Position numbers and translations under genes: made by a program. Below are positions 27,214-36,562 of a stretch of DNA of 64,000 bases, piece by piece (positions within the stretch are counted from its first letter, which is position 1; every line of letters begins with the position of its first letter). Origin of the DNA: Microcoleus sp. FACHB-61 (lineage in GTDB: Bacteria > Cyanobacteriota > Cyanobacteriia > Cyanobacteriales > Microcoleaceae); the NCBI GenBank assembly GCA_014695295.1, contig JACJNY010000061.1, positions 1-64,000 on the forward strand. The letters are read 5' to 3'. Below the pieces are notes generated by a model. That model was not told where the DNA came from and made no database searches. It worked only from the letters and a program-made list of their open reading frames with translations.

Positions 27214-27507
27214 TTAATAAGGAGGATTTTTTTTAGACAGGTTAAGCACGGGCAACTGAGGCCGAGAAGACTGAGGAGGAAGATAGTATTCGGGCGCAGG
27301 TGCGGGTTGTTCGGCTCCAGTGCGGTAAATTTGCCACCAGCGGAGAGCCATCGCCACCCCAGCGGTACCCAGCCCAAAAGCCAATAAAGAGCCACTCGCA
27401 CCGATGCTGCCGATGGCTGCATCGACAACGCCCACTGTCACAACAAAGCTGGTAATTGGCTCTCTACGGTAAGCTGACTTCAAAAGTCGCGTCCACGAAG
27501 CATTCAT
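27214..27507 (-). CDS. small membrane protein, unknown function
   Basis: 97 residues. Seen: an amphipathic basic N-terminus (TRLLKSAYRREP), one or two hydrophobic helices (about residues 18-55, VTVGVVDAAIGSIGASGSLL), and a proline-rich cytosolic tail (PAPAPEYYLPP). Recognised only as a cyanobacterial-type hypothetical. It lies 104 nt upstream of merR on the same strand, so the two may share a transcript. The 354-nt gap 27508-27861 contains no recognisable gene; a short hairpin AAGCCC/GGGCTT lies near 27737. Confidence 0.65.
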   Translation of the reverse strand: MNASWTRLLKSAYRREPITSFVVTVGVVDAAIGSIGASGSLLAFGLGTAGVAMALRWWQIYRTGAEQPAPAPEYYLPPQSSRPQLPVLNLSKKNPPY

Positions 27508-27861
27508 TTGGTTTTACTCTGTTCTATATTTATTTACAATCTCTAAAACTTAGAGTTGGCGGAACGATCGGGATTTCTAGCTCAGAGACTAGCTTGACCT
27601 AAATTAATCTTCTCGCCTGTGGGGAATTGTACGGGAGCGAGGCCAAATTGCCAAGCTTGTCAAATCAAAATTCCACCCGATATACACCTCCAAAAGCCAG
27701 CTCTTACATTGGGGGAACCGATCTCTCTCGACAGAGAAGCCCCTGGGCTTGTTTGTAATTAATATTTTAATCAATTCCCGAATTTGTCGCGATCAGCAGA
27801 AGTGACACCCGCTGCGGTCTTGTCAAGACAAAGTGTGAGGCTGACCGCGCCATTGCTAAAA

Positions 27862-28032
27862 TTAGTTGAGACCTAACCAGGACAGCAACCCCTGCCCTGT
27901 GACATACTCGATAATTAAAGTTAGAGAAAAACCGATCATCGCGGCTCGACCGTTAAGGCGTTCCGCGTAGCTGTTGAAGCCAAACTTTGGCTGTCCCAGT
28001 TTGGGAGTGACGGTGGGTTGTAGTTGTGTCAT
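27862..28032 (-). CDS. high-light-inducible protein (one-helix Hlip)
   Basis: 56 residues. Seen: the chlorophyll-binding core ExxNGRAAMIGF (AERLNGRAAMIGFSL) in a single TM helix, the Lhc-family signature. The ATG at 28032 is preferred over 28065, because the first residues from there give a short soluble N-terminus. Role (family): binds chlorophyll/carotenoid in thylakoids, photoprotection and chlorophyll recycling, induced by high light. Monocistronic; divergent from the DUF3611 gene. Confidence 0.93.
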   Translation of the reverse strand: MTQLQPTVTPKLGQPKFGFNSYAERLNGRAAMIGFSLTLIIEYVTGQGLLSWLGLN

Positions 28033-28199
28033 TGCTTTGGGTACCTTGCGATCGACGCTATTCAAATGTGAAATCCAATGTTAGTTACAATTCTTAAACA
28101 TTGCTACTTCTATTATAAAGAGGGTTAACCGCCGTCAACCGTCCCCGAAGAGAAAAAACTGCTGCCCACTAAAGCCACTTAATTATATCCGCTCAAAAT

Positions 28200-28790
28200 A
28201 TGACTAATCAGTTAGATAACGATAAGCTTCCTGTCGCCGTACAGCGAGTTGCCTTTGCCCTTCGTACAACAGGCTGGGTTTGCTTCTGGGTACAGTTAGT
28301 GCTAGCGGTGGTAGCGGCGATCATTTTGCTCTTTGCCATCCCCTTCGCCATCCCCAGCGCTACCGCCGCTGCGGGTTCAACCAGTGCCGGCACGGGCGGC
28401 GGCGTATTTTTTGCCATTTGCGGGCTGGCCGTACTCGCTTACAGCGTATATCGCTCTTTCCGCTTCACCCGCTTGTCGAGACAACTGCGATCGCCCGCTA
28501 ACGCTGTCCGCCCCAAAAAAGCAGACACCATTAAAGAGGTGCGGCTGTCACTTTGGAGCAACTTGTCAGGAATGATGCTGACGCTGATCGGCGCAGAAGC
28601 CATCAGCGGCACGCTTTTAGCCAAATCTCTAGCTCAGCCGCAAGCCTTGTTCGGTGCAGCAGTCGATGTCAGCCGATTTATTCAGCCCCTAGACATATTT
28701 GTGGTACTAGCCAATACTCACGCCACTGTTGCTCACTTTGTCGGGATTTTCGGGGCTCTTTGGTTGCTCGATCGCATCCACAAGCAATAG
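28200..28790 (+). CDS. DUF3611 family membrane protein (Tic21-like)
   Basis: 196 residues. Seen: four TM helices (about 25-50, 65-85, 115-140, 165-190) with WVQLVLAVV, the conserved RLSLWSNLSGMMLTLIGAEA region and a C-terminal FVGIFGALWLLDR. The family is conserved in cyanobacteria and plastids; Tic21/PIC1 is linked to plastid iron or protein transport, so a role in metal transport is possible but unproven. Divergent from Hlip with a shared 167-nt promoter region. Confidence 0.88.
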   Translation: MTNQLDNDKLPVAVQRVAFALRTTGWVCFWVQLVLAVVAAIILLFAIPFAIPSATAAAGSTSAGTGGGVFFAICGLAVLAYSVYRSFRFTRLSRQLRSPANAVRPKKADTIKEVRLSLWSNLSGMMLTLIGAEAISGTLLAKSLAQPQALFGAAVDVSRFIQPLDIFVVLANTHATVAHFVGIFGALWLLDRIHKQ

Positions 28791-28960
28791 AAAATTGGAA
28801 TCGGGAATCGGGGATCGGGAATCTGGCACCGCGGCTCTCCCACTCTTCCCGACTCTCCCCATTTCCCCCTCTGCCACTCTCCCCCAACCGACATCCGGAA
28901 TCACTGCCAAGCCCTCGAAGAACGTACTCAGATACCTTCTAGGAAGACAAAATAAATATC

Positions 28961-30112
28961 ATGGCACTGAAACCCGAGGCTTATTTTGGGGTGACAGATC
29001 ACGCAACTATTGAAATTTCTCAAGAAAGTTTTCGTTCTGTCCTCAGTCAAATAGAATCTGAACTCCTCTGTAGCGACACCTATAGCCACGCTCTAGCTAG
29101 CTTGCAAACAATGTTGGGCGAAGCAGCATCCGCTGCCGAAATTTTAATTAGAGCAGTTAGCAGAGAAGCTGTCAAACTTGCATTTGACCGGTTTCCCAAA
29201 CAAAACAAAATTGAACCGCAAGTAGTCGAAGAGAGTTTTGTTACTGTAAGTCCCGCCATTGGGACGGTGAGAGAATTTAGAGAATTGGAGCCACCAGTAC
29301 CTGTTCCTGTCTTCTATTGGCGCAGCGCTACTGTGGAAGCGCCCCCCAAAACCGAATCCGACACTGAAAATTCCGATCGAGACAGCAACACTTCTGAAGA
29401 CAGCAAAAAAGCGCCCCAAGACGAAATTAAAGTCGAGTCGGCTGCACCTGCAACTGTCACCGTCCCCGGAAAATCCTTCCCAAGGTTCGGTTTTCCCAAG
29501 AAGCCGAAAAAACTCACCAAGGAAGAAGAAGCAGCAAAAGCAGTTCAACAGCGAGAAGAGTGCCTGCGGGAGTTAGGTATAGAATTGCGCAAGGGACGGC
29601 AAATTCGCTCCCTATCCCTCCAACAACTCCACAGCCAAACTCTCGTGCCGCTGCACCACATCGAATCGATCGAAAATGGGGAAATCGACAAACTGCCCCA
29701 AGATATTTACGTTAGAGGTTTTATTCGCAGGCTTGGCGACGCCTTGGGACTAGACGGCAGCGCTATGGCGAATGCTTTGCCCAAACCCGCTCCGACTCCA
29801 ATTCCCAGTATGTATGTGTCTGTTTCCGATTCCGACTCAGCCGAAGGCTTTCAAATGCGTCCGGTGCATTTGTACATCGGCTACACCGCTTTGATGGCTG
29901 GGGCTGTAGGGGGTTTGGGTTGGCTGTCGCAGCAACCCGTGGTGCCCGGAGCACAGGCAGTACCTAAAACGCAGGGGACACCGCCAGCCTCAGTTGCACC
30001 GGTTCAGAAAAGCCAAGAAAAAGCACCTCAACCGGGTTTGAAGAAGTCTCCCAGTCACGGGGGAATGATTGTAGGGGCTGACATGGCGCCGCCGGAGGTG
30101 ATTTTTGGTTAG
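28961..30112 (+). CDS. RodZ-like helix-turn-helix membrane protein
   Basis: 383 residues. Seen: an N-terminal alpha region (residues 1-75), an acidic/proline-rich linker (about 80-180), a RodZ/XRE-like HTH_25 domain (about 195-265: LGIELRKGRQIRSLSLQQLHSQT, then IENGEIDKLPQDIYVRGFIRR), one TM helix (about 305-320, YTALMAGAVGGLGWL) and a proline/lysine-rich external tail. RodZ links MreB filaments to the membrane; mreBCD is about 10 kb away. The N-terminal extension is unusual for RodZ. Between 28792 and 28960 there are ATCGGGAATC repeats only. Confidence 0.85.
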   Translation: MALKPEAYFGVTDHATIEISQESFRSVLSQIESELLCSDTYSHALASLQTMLGEAASAAEILIRAVSREAVKLAFDRFPKQNKIEPQVVEESFVTVSPAIGTVREFRELEPPVPVPVFYWRSATVEAPPKTESDTENSDRDSNTSEDSKKAPQDEIKVESAAPATVTVPGKSFPRFGFPKKPKKLTKEEEAAKAVQQREECLRELGIELRKGRQIRSLSLQQLHSQTLVPLHHIESIENGEIDKLPQDIYVRGFIRRLGDALGLDGSAMANALPKPAPTPIPSMYVSVSDSDSAEGFQMRPVHLYIGYTALMAGAVGGLGWLSQQPVVPGAQAVPKTQGTPPASVAPVQKSQEKAPQPGLKKSPSHGGMIVGADMAPPEVIFG

Positions 30113-30120
30113 TGTCTGTC

Positions 30121-30315
30121 GGGCGATCGATCGCCCGACAACTCTCTTGGCGCAGGTGAACTCGGAAACCCGGTTTCGGAGTTCACCTGCATACGGATAC
30201 TTGCTTGAAGAGATCGGTCCTGGAGAGCACTCACGGTTTAGATTTTAGTTCAATCCCCCACCTTCATCCATTTGTAGAGTCAATTCTAAAATCTAAAATC
30301 TAAAATCTAAAATCG
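30121..30315. repeat. hairpins and AATCTAAA tandem repeats before speA
   Basis: A GGGCGATCGATCGCCCGA palindrome (30121-30137), a CGGAAACCCGGTTTCGG palindrome (about 30159-30176), then four tandem copies of the 7-nt unit AATCTAA (30283-30314). No gene in 30113-30414. Confidence 0.75.
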
Positions 30316-30414
30316 CCCGGCCGCGTACCCACAGTGAATTTTCAACTGCCTCAGGAAACCCGATATGTGCGATAAACTATCTATTTAACCACTCATTTCG
30401 AGGTTTCCGATAAG

Positions 30415-32424
30415 ATGAGTTCCCCAGCCACCGCTGCTTTCTCCGATCTCGATCCGCTATCTACTCAGTCGCCAACTGTCACGAGTTTGGCGGCACCAGA
30501 CAGTGCTTTGGTAACGGCTGCTCAACTGCCACAAAAATCTTGGACAATAGAAGATAGTGAGAAACTCTACCGCATTCAAGGTTGGGGCGAACCATATTTT
30601 TCGATCAATGCAGCCGGTCACGTTACAGTCTCTCCCAAGGGCGATCGCGGCGGTTCCCTCGACTTGTGTGAACTGGTAGAATCCCTCAAACAACGAAATT
30701 TGGCTTTGCCCCTGCTGATTCGATTTTCTGATATTTTGGAAGACCGTATCGAGCGCTTAAATTCGTGTTTTGCCAGAGCGATCGCCCGGTACAATTACAA
30801 AAATGTCTATCGCGGTGTCTTTCCAGTAAAATGCAACCAGCACCGACAATTAATTGAAGATTTGGTGCGTTTCGGTCAACCCCATCACTTCGGGCTCGAA
30901 GCCGGCTCGAAACCGGAATTAATGATCGCTTTGGCGACTTTAAAAAACCCAGGCGCTTTGTTAATTTGCAACGGTTACAAAGACCGCGAATACATCGAAA
31001 CTGCTATTTTGGCGCAGCGGCTAGGGCAAACTTCCGTAATTGTGCTGGAGCAAATTGAGGAAGTAGAACTCGCAATTGCCGCGAGCATTGCATTAGGAAT
31101 TAAACCGATTTTGGGAGTGCGAGCAAAACTCACTACCAAAGGCGTTGGTCGCTGGGGAGGCTCGACGGGCGATCGGGCAAAATTTGGCTTGACAATTCCT
31201 GAAATTATCCGCGCAGTCGGCGAACTAGAAAAAGCTGGAATGCTCGACTGTTTGCAGTTACTGCACTTCCACATTGGCTCTCAAATTTCCTCAATTAGCG
31301 TCATCAAAGACGCCATTCGAGAAGCCAGCCACATTTATGTAGAATTAGCTAAATTGGGAGCTAATATGAACTACTTGGACGTAGGCGGCGGGCTCGGCGT
31401 TGACTACGACGGCTCTAAAACAAACTTCCACGCTTCCAAAAACTACAATATGCAAAACTACGCTAACGACGTAGTAGCGGGAGTGAAAGATGCGTGCGAC
31501 GAGCGAAAAATCCCGGTACCAATTATCATTAGCGAAAGCGGGCGGGCGATCGCTTCTCACCAATCAGTGTTAGTTTTTGACGTACTCGGTACTAGCGATG
31601 TCCCCAGAGAAGTACCCGAACCAATAGACGAAAACGCACACCAAATTCCGCGCAATCTCTACGAAATTTACCAATCTATCAGTCCCGAAAATTACCAAGA
31701 AGTTTATCACGATGCTATCCAATTCAAAGAAGAAGCAGTCAGTTTATTTAACTTAGGCTATTTGGGAATTGCGGAACGGGCGAAAACCGAACAGTTGTAC
31801 TGGGCTTGCTGCAATAAAATACAGGGGATCGCGCGGCAAAAAGAATATGTATCGGAGGATTTGGAAGACTTAGAAAAGGTGATGGCGTCCATTTATTACA
31901 TCAACTTATCTGTTTTCCAGTCAGTACCGGACAGTTGGGCAATTAACCAATTGTTCCCAATTATGCCAATTAACAGACTCGACGAAGAACCAACTCAGCG
32001 CGGTATTTTAGCCGATCTCACCTGCGACAGCGACGGCAAAATCGATCAATTTATTGATTTGCGAGATGTGAAGTCGGTTTTGGAACTGCATAGTCTCAAA
32101 CCTGGAGAACCTTACTATTTGGCGCTCTTTTTGGGAGGTGCTTATCAAGAAATTATGGGCAACCTTCACAACTTATTCGGCGATGCTAATGCAGTTCACA
32201 TTCAGCTAACACCTTCTGGCTATCATATCGAACACGTTGTGAAAGGAGACACTATGAAAGAAGTCCTCAGCTACGTACAGTATGATTCAGAAAGTTTGGT
32301 AGAAAGCATCCGCCGTCAGACAGAAGCAGCTTTGCAGCAAAATAAAATTACTCTTTCCGAGGCCCAACTTTTGCTGCAAAATTACGAGCGGAGTCTCAGC
32401 AAATATACTTATCTTCAGTCTTAA
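30415..32424 (+). CDS. speA: biosynthetic arginine decarboxylase
   Basis: PLP-dependent enzyme making agmatine and CO2 from arginine, first step of polyamine synthesis (and arginine catabolism in cyanobacteria). Seen: the PLP-lysine motif FPVKCNQ (Lys about residue 139), the substrate- and PLP-phosphate-binding region HFHIGSQI, DVGGGLGVDYDG, and the C-terminal SVFQSVPDSWAINQLFPIMPI typical of SpeA; 669 residues, normal. Start ATG 30415 is preceded by GAGG-like bases. A spermidine-synthase-like gene is 4 kb upstream. Confidence 0.96.
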   Translation: MSSPATAAFSDLDPLSTQSPTVTSLAAPDSALVTAAQLPQKSWTIEDSEKLYRIQGWGEPYFSINAAGHVTVSPKGDRGGSLDLCELVESLKQRNLALPLLIRFSDILEDRIERLNSCFARAIARYNYKNVYRGVFPVKCNQHRQLIEDLVRFGQPHHFGLEAGSKPELMIALATLKNPGALLICNGYKDREYIETAILAQRLGQTSVIVLEQIEEVELAIAASIALGIKPILGVRAKLTTKGVGRWGGSTGDRAKFGLTIPEIIRAVGELEKAGMLDCLQLLHFHIGSQISSISVIKDAIREASHIYVELAKLGANMNYLDVGGGLGVDYDGSKTNFHASKNYNMQNYANDVVAGVKDACDERKIPVPIIISESGRAIASHQSVLVFDVLGTSDVPREVPEPIDENAHQIPRNLYEIYQSISPENYQEVYHDAIQFKEEAVSLFNLGYLGIAERAKTEQLYWACCNKIQGIARQKEYVSEDLEDLEKVMASIYYINLSVFQSVPDSWAINQLFPIMPINRLDEEPTQRGILADLTCDSDGKIDQFIDLRDVKSVLELHSLKPGEPYYLALFLGGAYQEIMGNLHNLFGDANAVHIQLTPSGYHIEHVVKGDTMKEVLSYVQYDSESLVESIRRQTEAALQQNKITLSEAQLLLQNYERSLSKYTYLQS

Positions 32425-32425
32425 A

Positions 32426-32520
32426 ATGTAGGGTGCAACCTAAGCACCTTACTAGAATTGAGGGCTGAGATAATAACCGTAAAAGTAGGGTGCGCACTGC
32501 GCACCTTACCTTGAGTAATT
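32426..32520. repeat. two GTAGGGTGC hairpin repeats
   Basis: GTAGGGTGC...GCACCTTAC arms at about 32427-32451 and 32487-32513; they sit between convergent speA and the nucleotidyltransferase gene and can act as weak bidirectional stem-loops. Confidence 0.75.
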
Positions 32521-32539
32521 AGCAATTAGCAATTACCTA

Positions 32540-33703
32540 TTATGCACCATTACCGAGAATTTCAGATATAGCCCGCCGCTCTTCTCCGTGTTGAATCGGT
32601 AAAACTTGGCGAGCGTCAGTAATCAGCCAATCGAGAGCCGCCGCTTGCAAATCGATCGCAGCCCCGGTTTTATCAACGCAGTAGCGCCCGAACACCAGTT
32701 TGTCAACCAACCGCACCTCGGGGCCCAAACGGGAATACTCAAAAATCACGCTGTTTTCCACAGTCGCGCCACTGCAAAGCCAACAATTTGGGCCGATCAT
32801 TGTCGGCCCGACAATTTTTGCTCCATCCTCAATGATCGTCATCCCCCCAATGTACACAGGTCCAGTAATATCAACCTTATCCCAGTTGACAGCTACATTC
32901 AAACCAGCGTGAATGCCGGGGCGCACTTCAATTCCCGGAATCGAAACATTTTTAACTTGTCCGAGCAGCACGCTCTGAATTGCTCGCCAATAGTCAGGAA
33001 CTTTGCCGATATCCACCCACTCAAAGTCCATGCTAATCCCGTAAAAAGGCGCGCCTGCTTCTACTAGCGCGGGGAATAACTGCGAACCGATATCGTACTC
33101 CTGGCCCGAAGGGATGTATTTGAATATTTCCGGTTCAAAAATATAAATACCAGTGTTAATGTCGGTACTCAGAGCTTCCTCTACTGAAGGTTTTTCTTGG
33201 AAAGCTTTAATTTTGCCAGAATCGTCTGTTACCACCACTCCGTAACTGGGAACCTCCTCGCGGGGAACCGATTTCATAACAATAGTAGCGATCGCCCCTT
33301 TTTCCCGGTGCCACTTCACAGCAGCAGTCAAGTCCAAGTCAATCAAAGCGTCGCCGCAGAGCACCACAAAAGTATCGTCAAAAAACGGCGAGAAGTCCTG
33401 AATTCGCCTCATGCCACCAGCAGAGCCAAGAGCCTCTCCTATCATTTCTCCCTCTTCAATTCGCCCTTCAAAAGAATAGGCAATTTGTACGCCAAACTTT
33501 TGACCGTCGCGGAAGTAGTTTTCAATCACGTCTGCCAGGTGGGAAACGTTGACCATAATCTGGTCAAATCCGTGCTGGCGCAGCAATTCAACCAAAAACT
33601 CCATCACTGGCTTTTGCAGGATGGGAATCATCGGTTTGGGTATTGTCTGAGTAATGGGACGGACGCGAGTGCCTTTACCGGCCGCGAGAATCATCGCTTT
33701 CAT
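32540..33703 (-). CDS. NDP-sugar pyrophosphorylase / mannose-1-phosphate guanylyltransferase-like
   Basis: 387 residues. Seen: the nucleotidyltransferase signature LAAGKGTRVRPIT (residues about 5-17) and PKPMIPI, the metal site GDALIDLD, the sugar-binding FEWVDIG, and a C-terminal left-handed beta-helix (about residues 250-370, with IGPTMIGPNC-type hexapeptides). Produces GDP- or dTDP-type sugars for glycans. The ATG at 33703 (MKAMILAAG) is chosen over 33718. The C-terminal part without a phosphomannomutase domain suggests a stand-alone pyrophosphorylase. Confidence 0.9.
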   Translation of the reverse strand: MKAMILAAGKGTRVRPITQTIPKPMIPILQKPVMEFLVELLRQHGFDQIMVNVSHLADVIENYFRDGQKFGVQIAYSFEGRIEEGEMIGEALGSAGGMRRIQDFSPFFDDTFVVLCGDALIDLDLTAAVKWHREKGAIATIVMKSVPREEVPSYGVVVTDDSGKIKAFQEKPSVEEALSTDINTGIYIFEPEIFKYIPSGQEYDIGSQLFPALVEAGAPFYGISMDFEWVDIGKVPDYWRAIQSVLLGQVKNVSIPGIEVRPGIHAGLNVAVNWDKVDITGPVYIGGMTIIEDGAKIVGPTMIGPNCWLCSGATVENSVIFEYSRLGPEVRLVDKLVFGRYCVDKTGAAIDLQAAALDWLITDARQVLPIQHGEERRAISEILGNGA

Positions 33704-34017
33704 TATTAACTTCCTCAACCCTCTGTTAATTGATATAAACTCAACAATTAGATGCTAGCGGTTGCGATCGAATCGATCTATCGCGGCAAAATCCTGACCT
33801 GTTTATAGGCGACATCGTACCAGGCTATCAATCATTTATTCCGAATTTACCTAGATTTAATAAACCAGGAATCGGGAATCAGCAAGAACTTCGCACTCTC
33901 GCTCTCCGCACTCGGGACTCAGCAGCATAATGCCGACGAACGAGGTTCTGCCTGGAATCTTAACCGACGCAGCGGCACAGTTATTAGTTTCGCCCGAGAG
34001 ACTAATACCCTCCAAGC

Positions 34018-34833
34018 TCAAAGCGCCCGGATTTTGAGGTCTTGATAAAATTCCTCTTGAAGCAACTCTACTTTAGACTGAGCCGATAGCAGCAACAACG
34101 CCCAAAAAATACCCACGCGGTCATGATTTGGCAAGTGAACTTCCCCAGTCGATACCGGGAGTTCTGGGTTGACAGGAGAGTGCAAATCGTTATGATGCCA
34201 GAGTTCCAGCAATTTGTCCAAGTCGAGCCAACCCTCGTCTATTTCCGAGCCCCGCTGAGCCAGAAACCGTTCGAGTTCGCTAGCAGTTTCTACGAGATTT
34301 TCTTGGTGAGCTAGCTCAAAGATAGCCTGGGCCGCTTGCGATCGCATTTTTGAGGTAGGGCGGCGCCGGGGGGTAGCTGTCTGCTCCATTGCTGCTTTCA
34401 TAAGCTGCAACTGCTCAATCAGTTCTGGGAGAGTCACCGGGCGTTTTTGCGGTAGTTGAGCTACACCGCGACGGCGCAATTGCCGCTCCAAATGCTGCGG
34501 CAAGTTTCGCCCTCCTGAGTGCTCTGCGTCTTCGAGTGCCACCTCGTCGGCCGAGTCTGGATTCGCGGGGGATTCTGAGAGGACGATACTTTCTGCTTTG
34601 AGCAACACCAGCATTGAGGCATACAAAAACGCTTGGCCGGAGTGGGACAAATCAGAGAAATCCGTACTCTGATCGGCATCGCAGGCGTTCGTAAGCTTGC
34701 TCAAACATCGATCGAACACTTCAATTACCTTAACGTCCCAAGGATCGATTTCTCCCCGTTCCGCTAGGTCAATTAAAATGGCGATCCCCTCGGAAATCGT
34801 TTCTAAGCCATTTTGGTCTCGGGAAACGGCCAT
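34018..34833 (-). CDS. scpA: segregation and condensation protein A (kleisin)
   Basis: 271 residues. Bridges the SMC heads (smc lies at 12022-15912). Seen: the N-terminal SMC-binding helices (LIDLAERGEIDPWDVKVIEVFDR pattern), FLYASMLVLLKAES, a less conserved acidic middle and a C-terminal winged-helix region (VSTGEVHLPNH, LLSAQSKVELLQEEFYQDLKI). ScpB is not in this window. ATG 34833 is the only good start. The gap 33704-34017 holds ATCGGGAATC-type repeat pieces (about 33869) and no gene. Confidence 0.9.
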   Translation of the reverse strand: MAVSRDQNGLETISEGIAILIDLAERGEIDPWDVKVIEVFDRCLSKLTNACDADQSTDFSDLSHSGQAFLYASMLVLLKAESIVLSESPANPDSADEVALEDAEHSGGRNLPQHLERQLRRRGVAQLPQKRPVTLPELIEQLQLMKAAMEQTATPRRRPTSKMRSQAAQAIFELAHQENLVETASELERFLAQRGSEIDEGWLDLDKLLELWHHNDLHSPVNPELPVSTGEVHLPNHDRVGIFWALLLLSAQSKVELLQEEFYQDLKIRAL

Positions 34834-34835
34834 TC

Positions 34836-34877
34836 GATTTTAGATTTTAGATTCTAGATTTTAGATTTTAGATTTTC
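34836..34877. repeat. AATCTAAA heptamer repeats upstream of scpA
   Basis: Five tandem ATTTTAG-type heptamers, the same family as at 30283 and 25186 and the smc insertion. Confidence 0.85.
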
Positions 34878-34906
34878 CCTCTCCGAAAACGAGAGAGCAT
34901 ATCAAG

Positions 34907-35296
34907 TTAATTGGCGGTTATTTCAGCAGCTTTGGCCTCAATGGCTGCTATTTCTAAACTTATCGGTTCTGCACTTTCTAACAAAGGTTGTTTGGCTTCT
35001 ACTTCTGCTTTATAGCGTTCGAGATTTTGTTCTAATTCCTGAATCCGCTGCTCTTTTTCGCGAACTTGGCGGAGCTGTTGGCGCGACGCGAGGGTTCGCT
35101 GCATTCTCGACCACAGACTGAACAGCCACGCTAGTGTTGCCCCTAACCCGGTTGCTACAATTAGTGCTACGCACAGCGGAGCTTTAACTTGGACGCCTTG
35201 GATAACTTGAATCGCGACTGGCTGTGTATTTTCGATGCTGAAAAATACTAGAGCCAAGCAAATCAGAAAGATGAAGAAGAAATTTAGCGCTCGCAT
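34907..35296 (-). CDS. LapA (DUF1049) domain membrane protein
   Basis: 129 residues. Seen: an N-terminal TM helix (about residues 3-22), a second TM helix (about 38-65, VALIVATGLGATLAWLF), and a coiled-coil C-terminal half (REKEQRIQELEQNLERYKAEVEAKQ-type heptads). This matches the LapA family, which in proteobacteria is linked to LPS assembly; in cyanobacteria the function is unknown. Located upstream of scpA on the same strand (73 nt, with the heptamer repeats between), so co-transcription is possible. Confidence 0.85.
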   Translation of the reverse strand: MRALNFFFIFLICLALVFFSIENTQPVAIQVIQGVQVKAPLCVALIVATGLGATLAWLFSLWSRMQRTLASRQQLRQVREKEQRIQELEQNLERYKAEVEAKQPLLESAEPISLEIAAIEAKAAEITAN

Positions 35297-35420
35297 TTTC
35301 TCTGTTCCTAATTCTCAATTCAGGTTAAGCAAATTCTTGGCCATTTGTCAACTGTTTTTTGGCCGATACTCCCAGTTTTTTTGATAAGATCAAATCTGGT
35401 GAATTAACCATAATATCCGG

Positions 35421-35482
35421 GGATGGGCGGGTTTATTGGAACTGTGAGAGTTGATTGAAGAGATTGGTTAACCCGCCCCTGC
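35421..35482. repeat. GGCGGGTTT...AACCCGCC interspersed repeat, copy 2
   Basis: Arms GGCGGGTTTA (35426) and TTAACCCGCC (about 35468) around a 34-nt spacer. Downstream of the DUF3153 gene stop (35497), on the side of LapA. Confidence 0.7.
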
Positions 35483-35496
35483 AGGACATATCCTCT

Positions 35497-36321
35497 TTAG
35501 GTTTGCCCGATGTTTTGGGGTTTCTTACCAATTCCCAGTGCTGGCAATATTTGATATTTCAAAGCAATGCCCGCCGCCACAAATAAGGCAATAATCAGCG
35601 CCCCAATTCCTACGGGACTGGGAATCCAGAATATCGCCTCCAAATAGTTAACTTCCCCGGGTTTGAGCTTCCAAACTAACTGTTTTCCCTGCTGATAGGT
35701 TTCGGGAACCAGCGCACCGGCGACAGTTTCAATACTTTCGGCGCCCCAAGGCGTGTTCAAGCTAAAGTCTAGCTCCAAAAGTCCCCCCGGACTCAGCAGC
35801 AGACTGCCGTTAGAGGAAAGCAGAGAAAGAGAGCGCAAATCCAATTCCAAACTCAACCGATTTCGCAGCACCAATAACAAATTATTCTGCTTGACACTGA
35901 GGTGAGATTCAAACTTCGGCAAATCGGTTTCTAGCGGACTTGGGACCCGAGATTTTTTGGTTGGTGCGATCGGATTGTAAAATTGGTTGAACTTGTCTTG
36001 CAACTCGGCTCCATTATTGAAAGGAATCCTCACTATCACTTCTGTCTGGGAAAGCCGTTTAGTTTTTCCGTCCAGCAACCTCACCCGGCGTTCTACGCTT
36101 TTTAACCAATCTGCAACAGTTTCGCTGCTGAAGCTCGTTAACCTTTCCCCCAGTTTAATGTGCTGCACGATTTCGCCGCGAGTTTGACTCTCAAAGTTCA
36201 CCCCGACATCGTACTGAACGCATCCAGTCACTAGATTTAAAAGGCAAAAAACCAAAGGTAAAAGAAAGAAAAAGTGCTTTTTCTTCTTCCCAGTTCCATC
36301 CTTGACATTTGGCTCTTTCAT
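35497..36321 (-). CDS. DUF3153-family lipoprotein
   Basis: 274 residues. Seen: a basic N-terminus and hydrophobic h-region followed by a lipobox (LVTGC, about residues 32-36 from the chosen start ATG 36321), giving a lipid-anchored protein; a VGVNFESQTRGEIVQHIKLGERL start typical of DUF3153; a C-terminal TM helix (about residues 238-258). Cyanobacterial family of unknown function, likely in the cytoplasmic or thylakoid membrane with the bulk outside the cytosol. Monocistronic. Confidence 0.82.
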   Translation of the reverse strand: MKEPNVKDGTGKKKKHFFFLLPLVFCLLNLVTGCVQYDVGVNFESQTRGEIVQHIKLGERLTSFSSETVADWLKSVERRVRLLDGKTKRLSQTEVIVRIPFNNGAELQDKFNQFYNPIAPTKKSRVPSPLETDLPKFESHLSVKQNNLLLVLRNRLSLELDLRSLSLLSSNGSLLLSPGGLLELDFSLNTPWGAESIETVAGALVPETYQQGKQLVWKLKPGEVNYLEAIFWIPSPVGIGALIIALFVAAGIALKYQILPALGIGKKPQNIGQT

Positions 36322-36562
36322 TATAAATTTTTCCCTGTTTTTACCTATTTGCATGAATTAGCAAACCGTTGAATGGCCGACACTGTTTCTATGTTTGTTT
36401 TCCACGTCTGGACTTACGAACCGCTTAGCAAAAACCCGGTTTCTGGGCTGCTGAATGGCCATTTCACAGAGGATGTGTGGCCGAAGCCGGTTTTTTTTGA
36501 CGTGATTGCTCACATTTTGCGGGTAGCAGTGTCGGCCTTACCTGGAATTAACCGCACTGAAC

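Noticed and set aside
28083-28102. Possible HLR1-type (RpaB) element upstream of the Hlip gene, GTTACAATTC...
   Set aside because: Second half-site has at least two mismatches, spacing is off and orientation does not match the gene.
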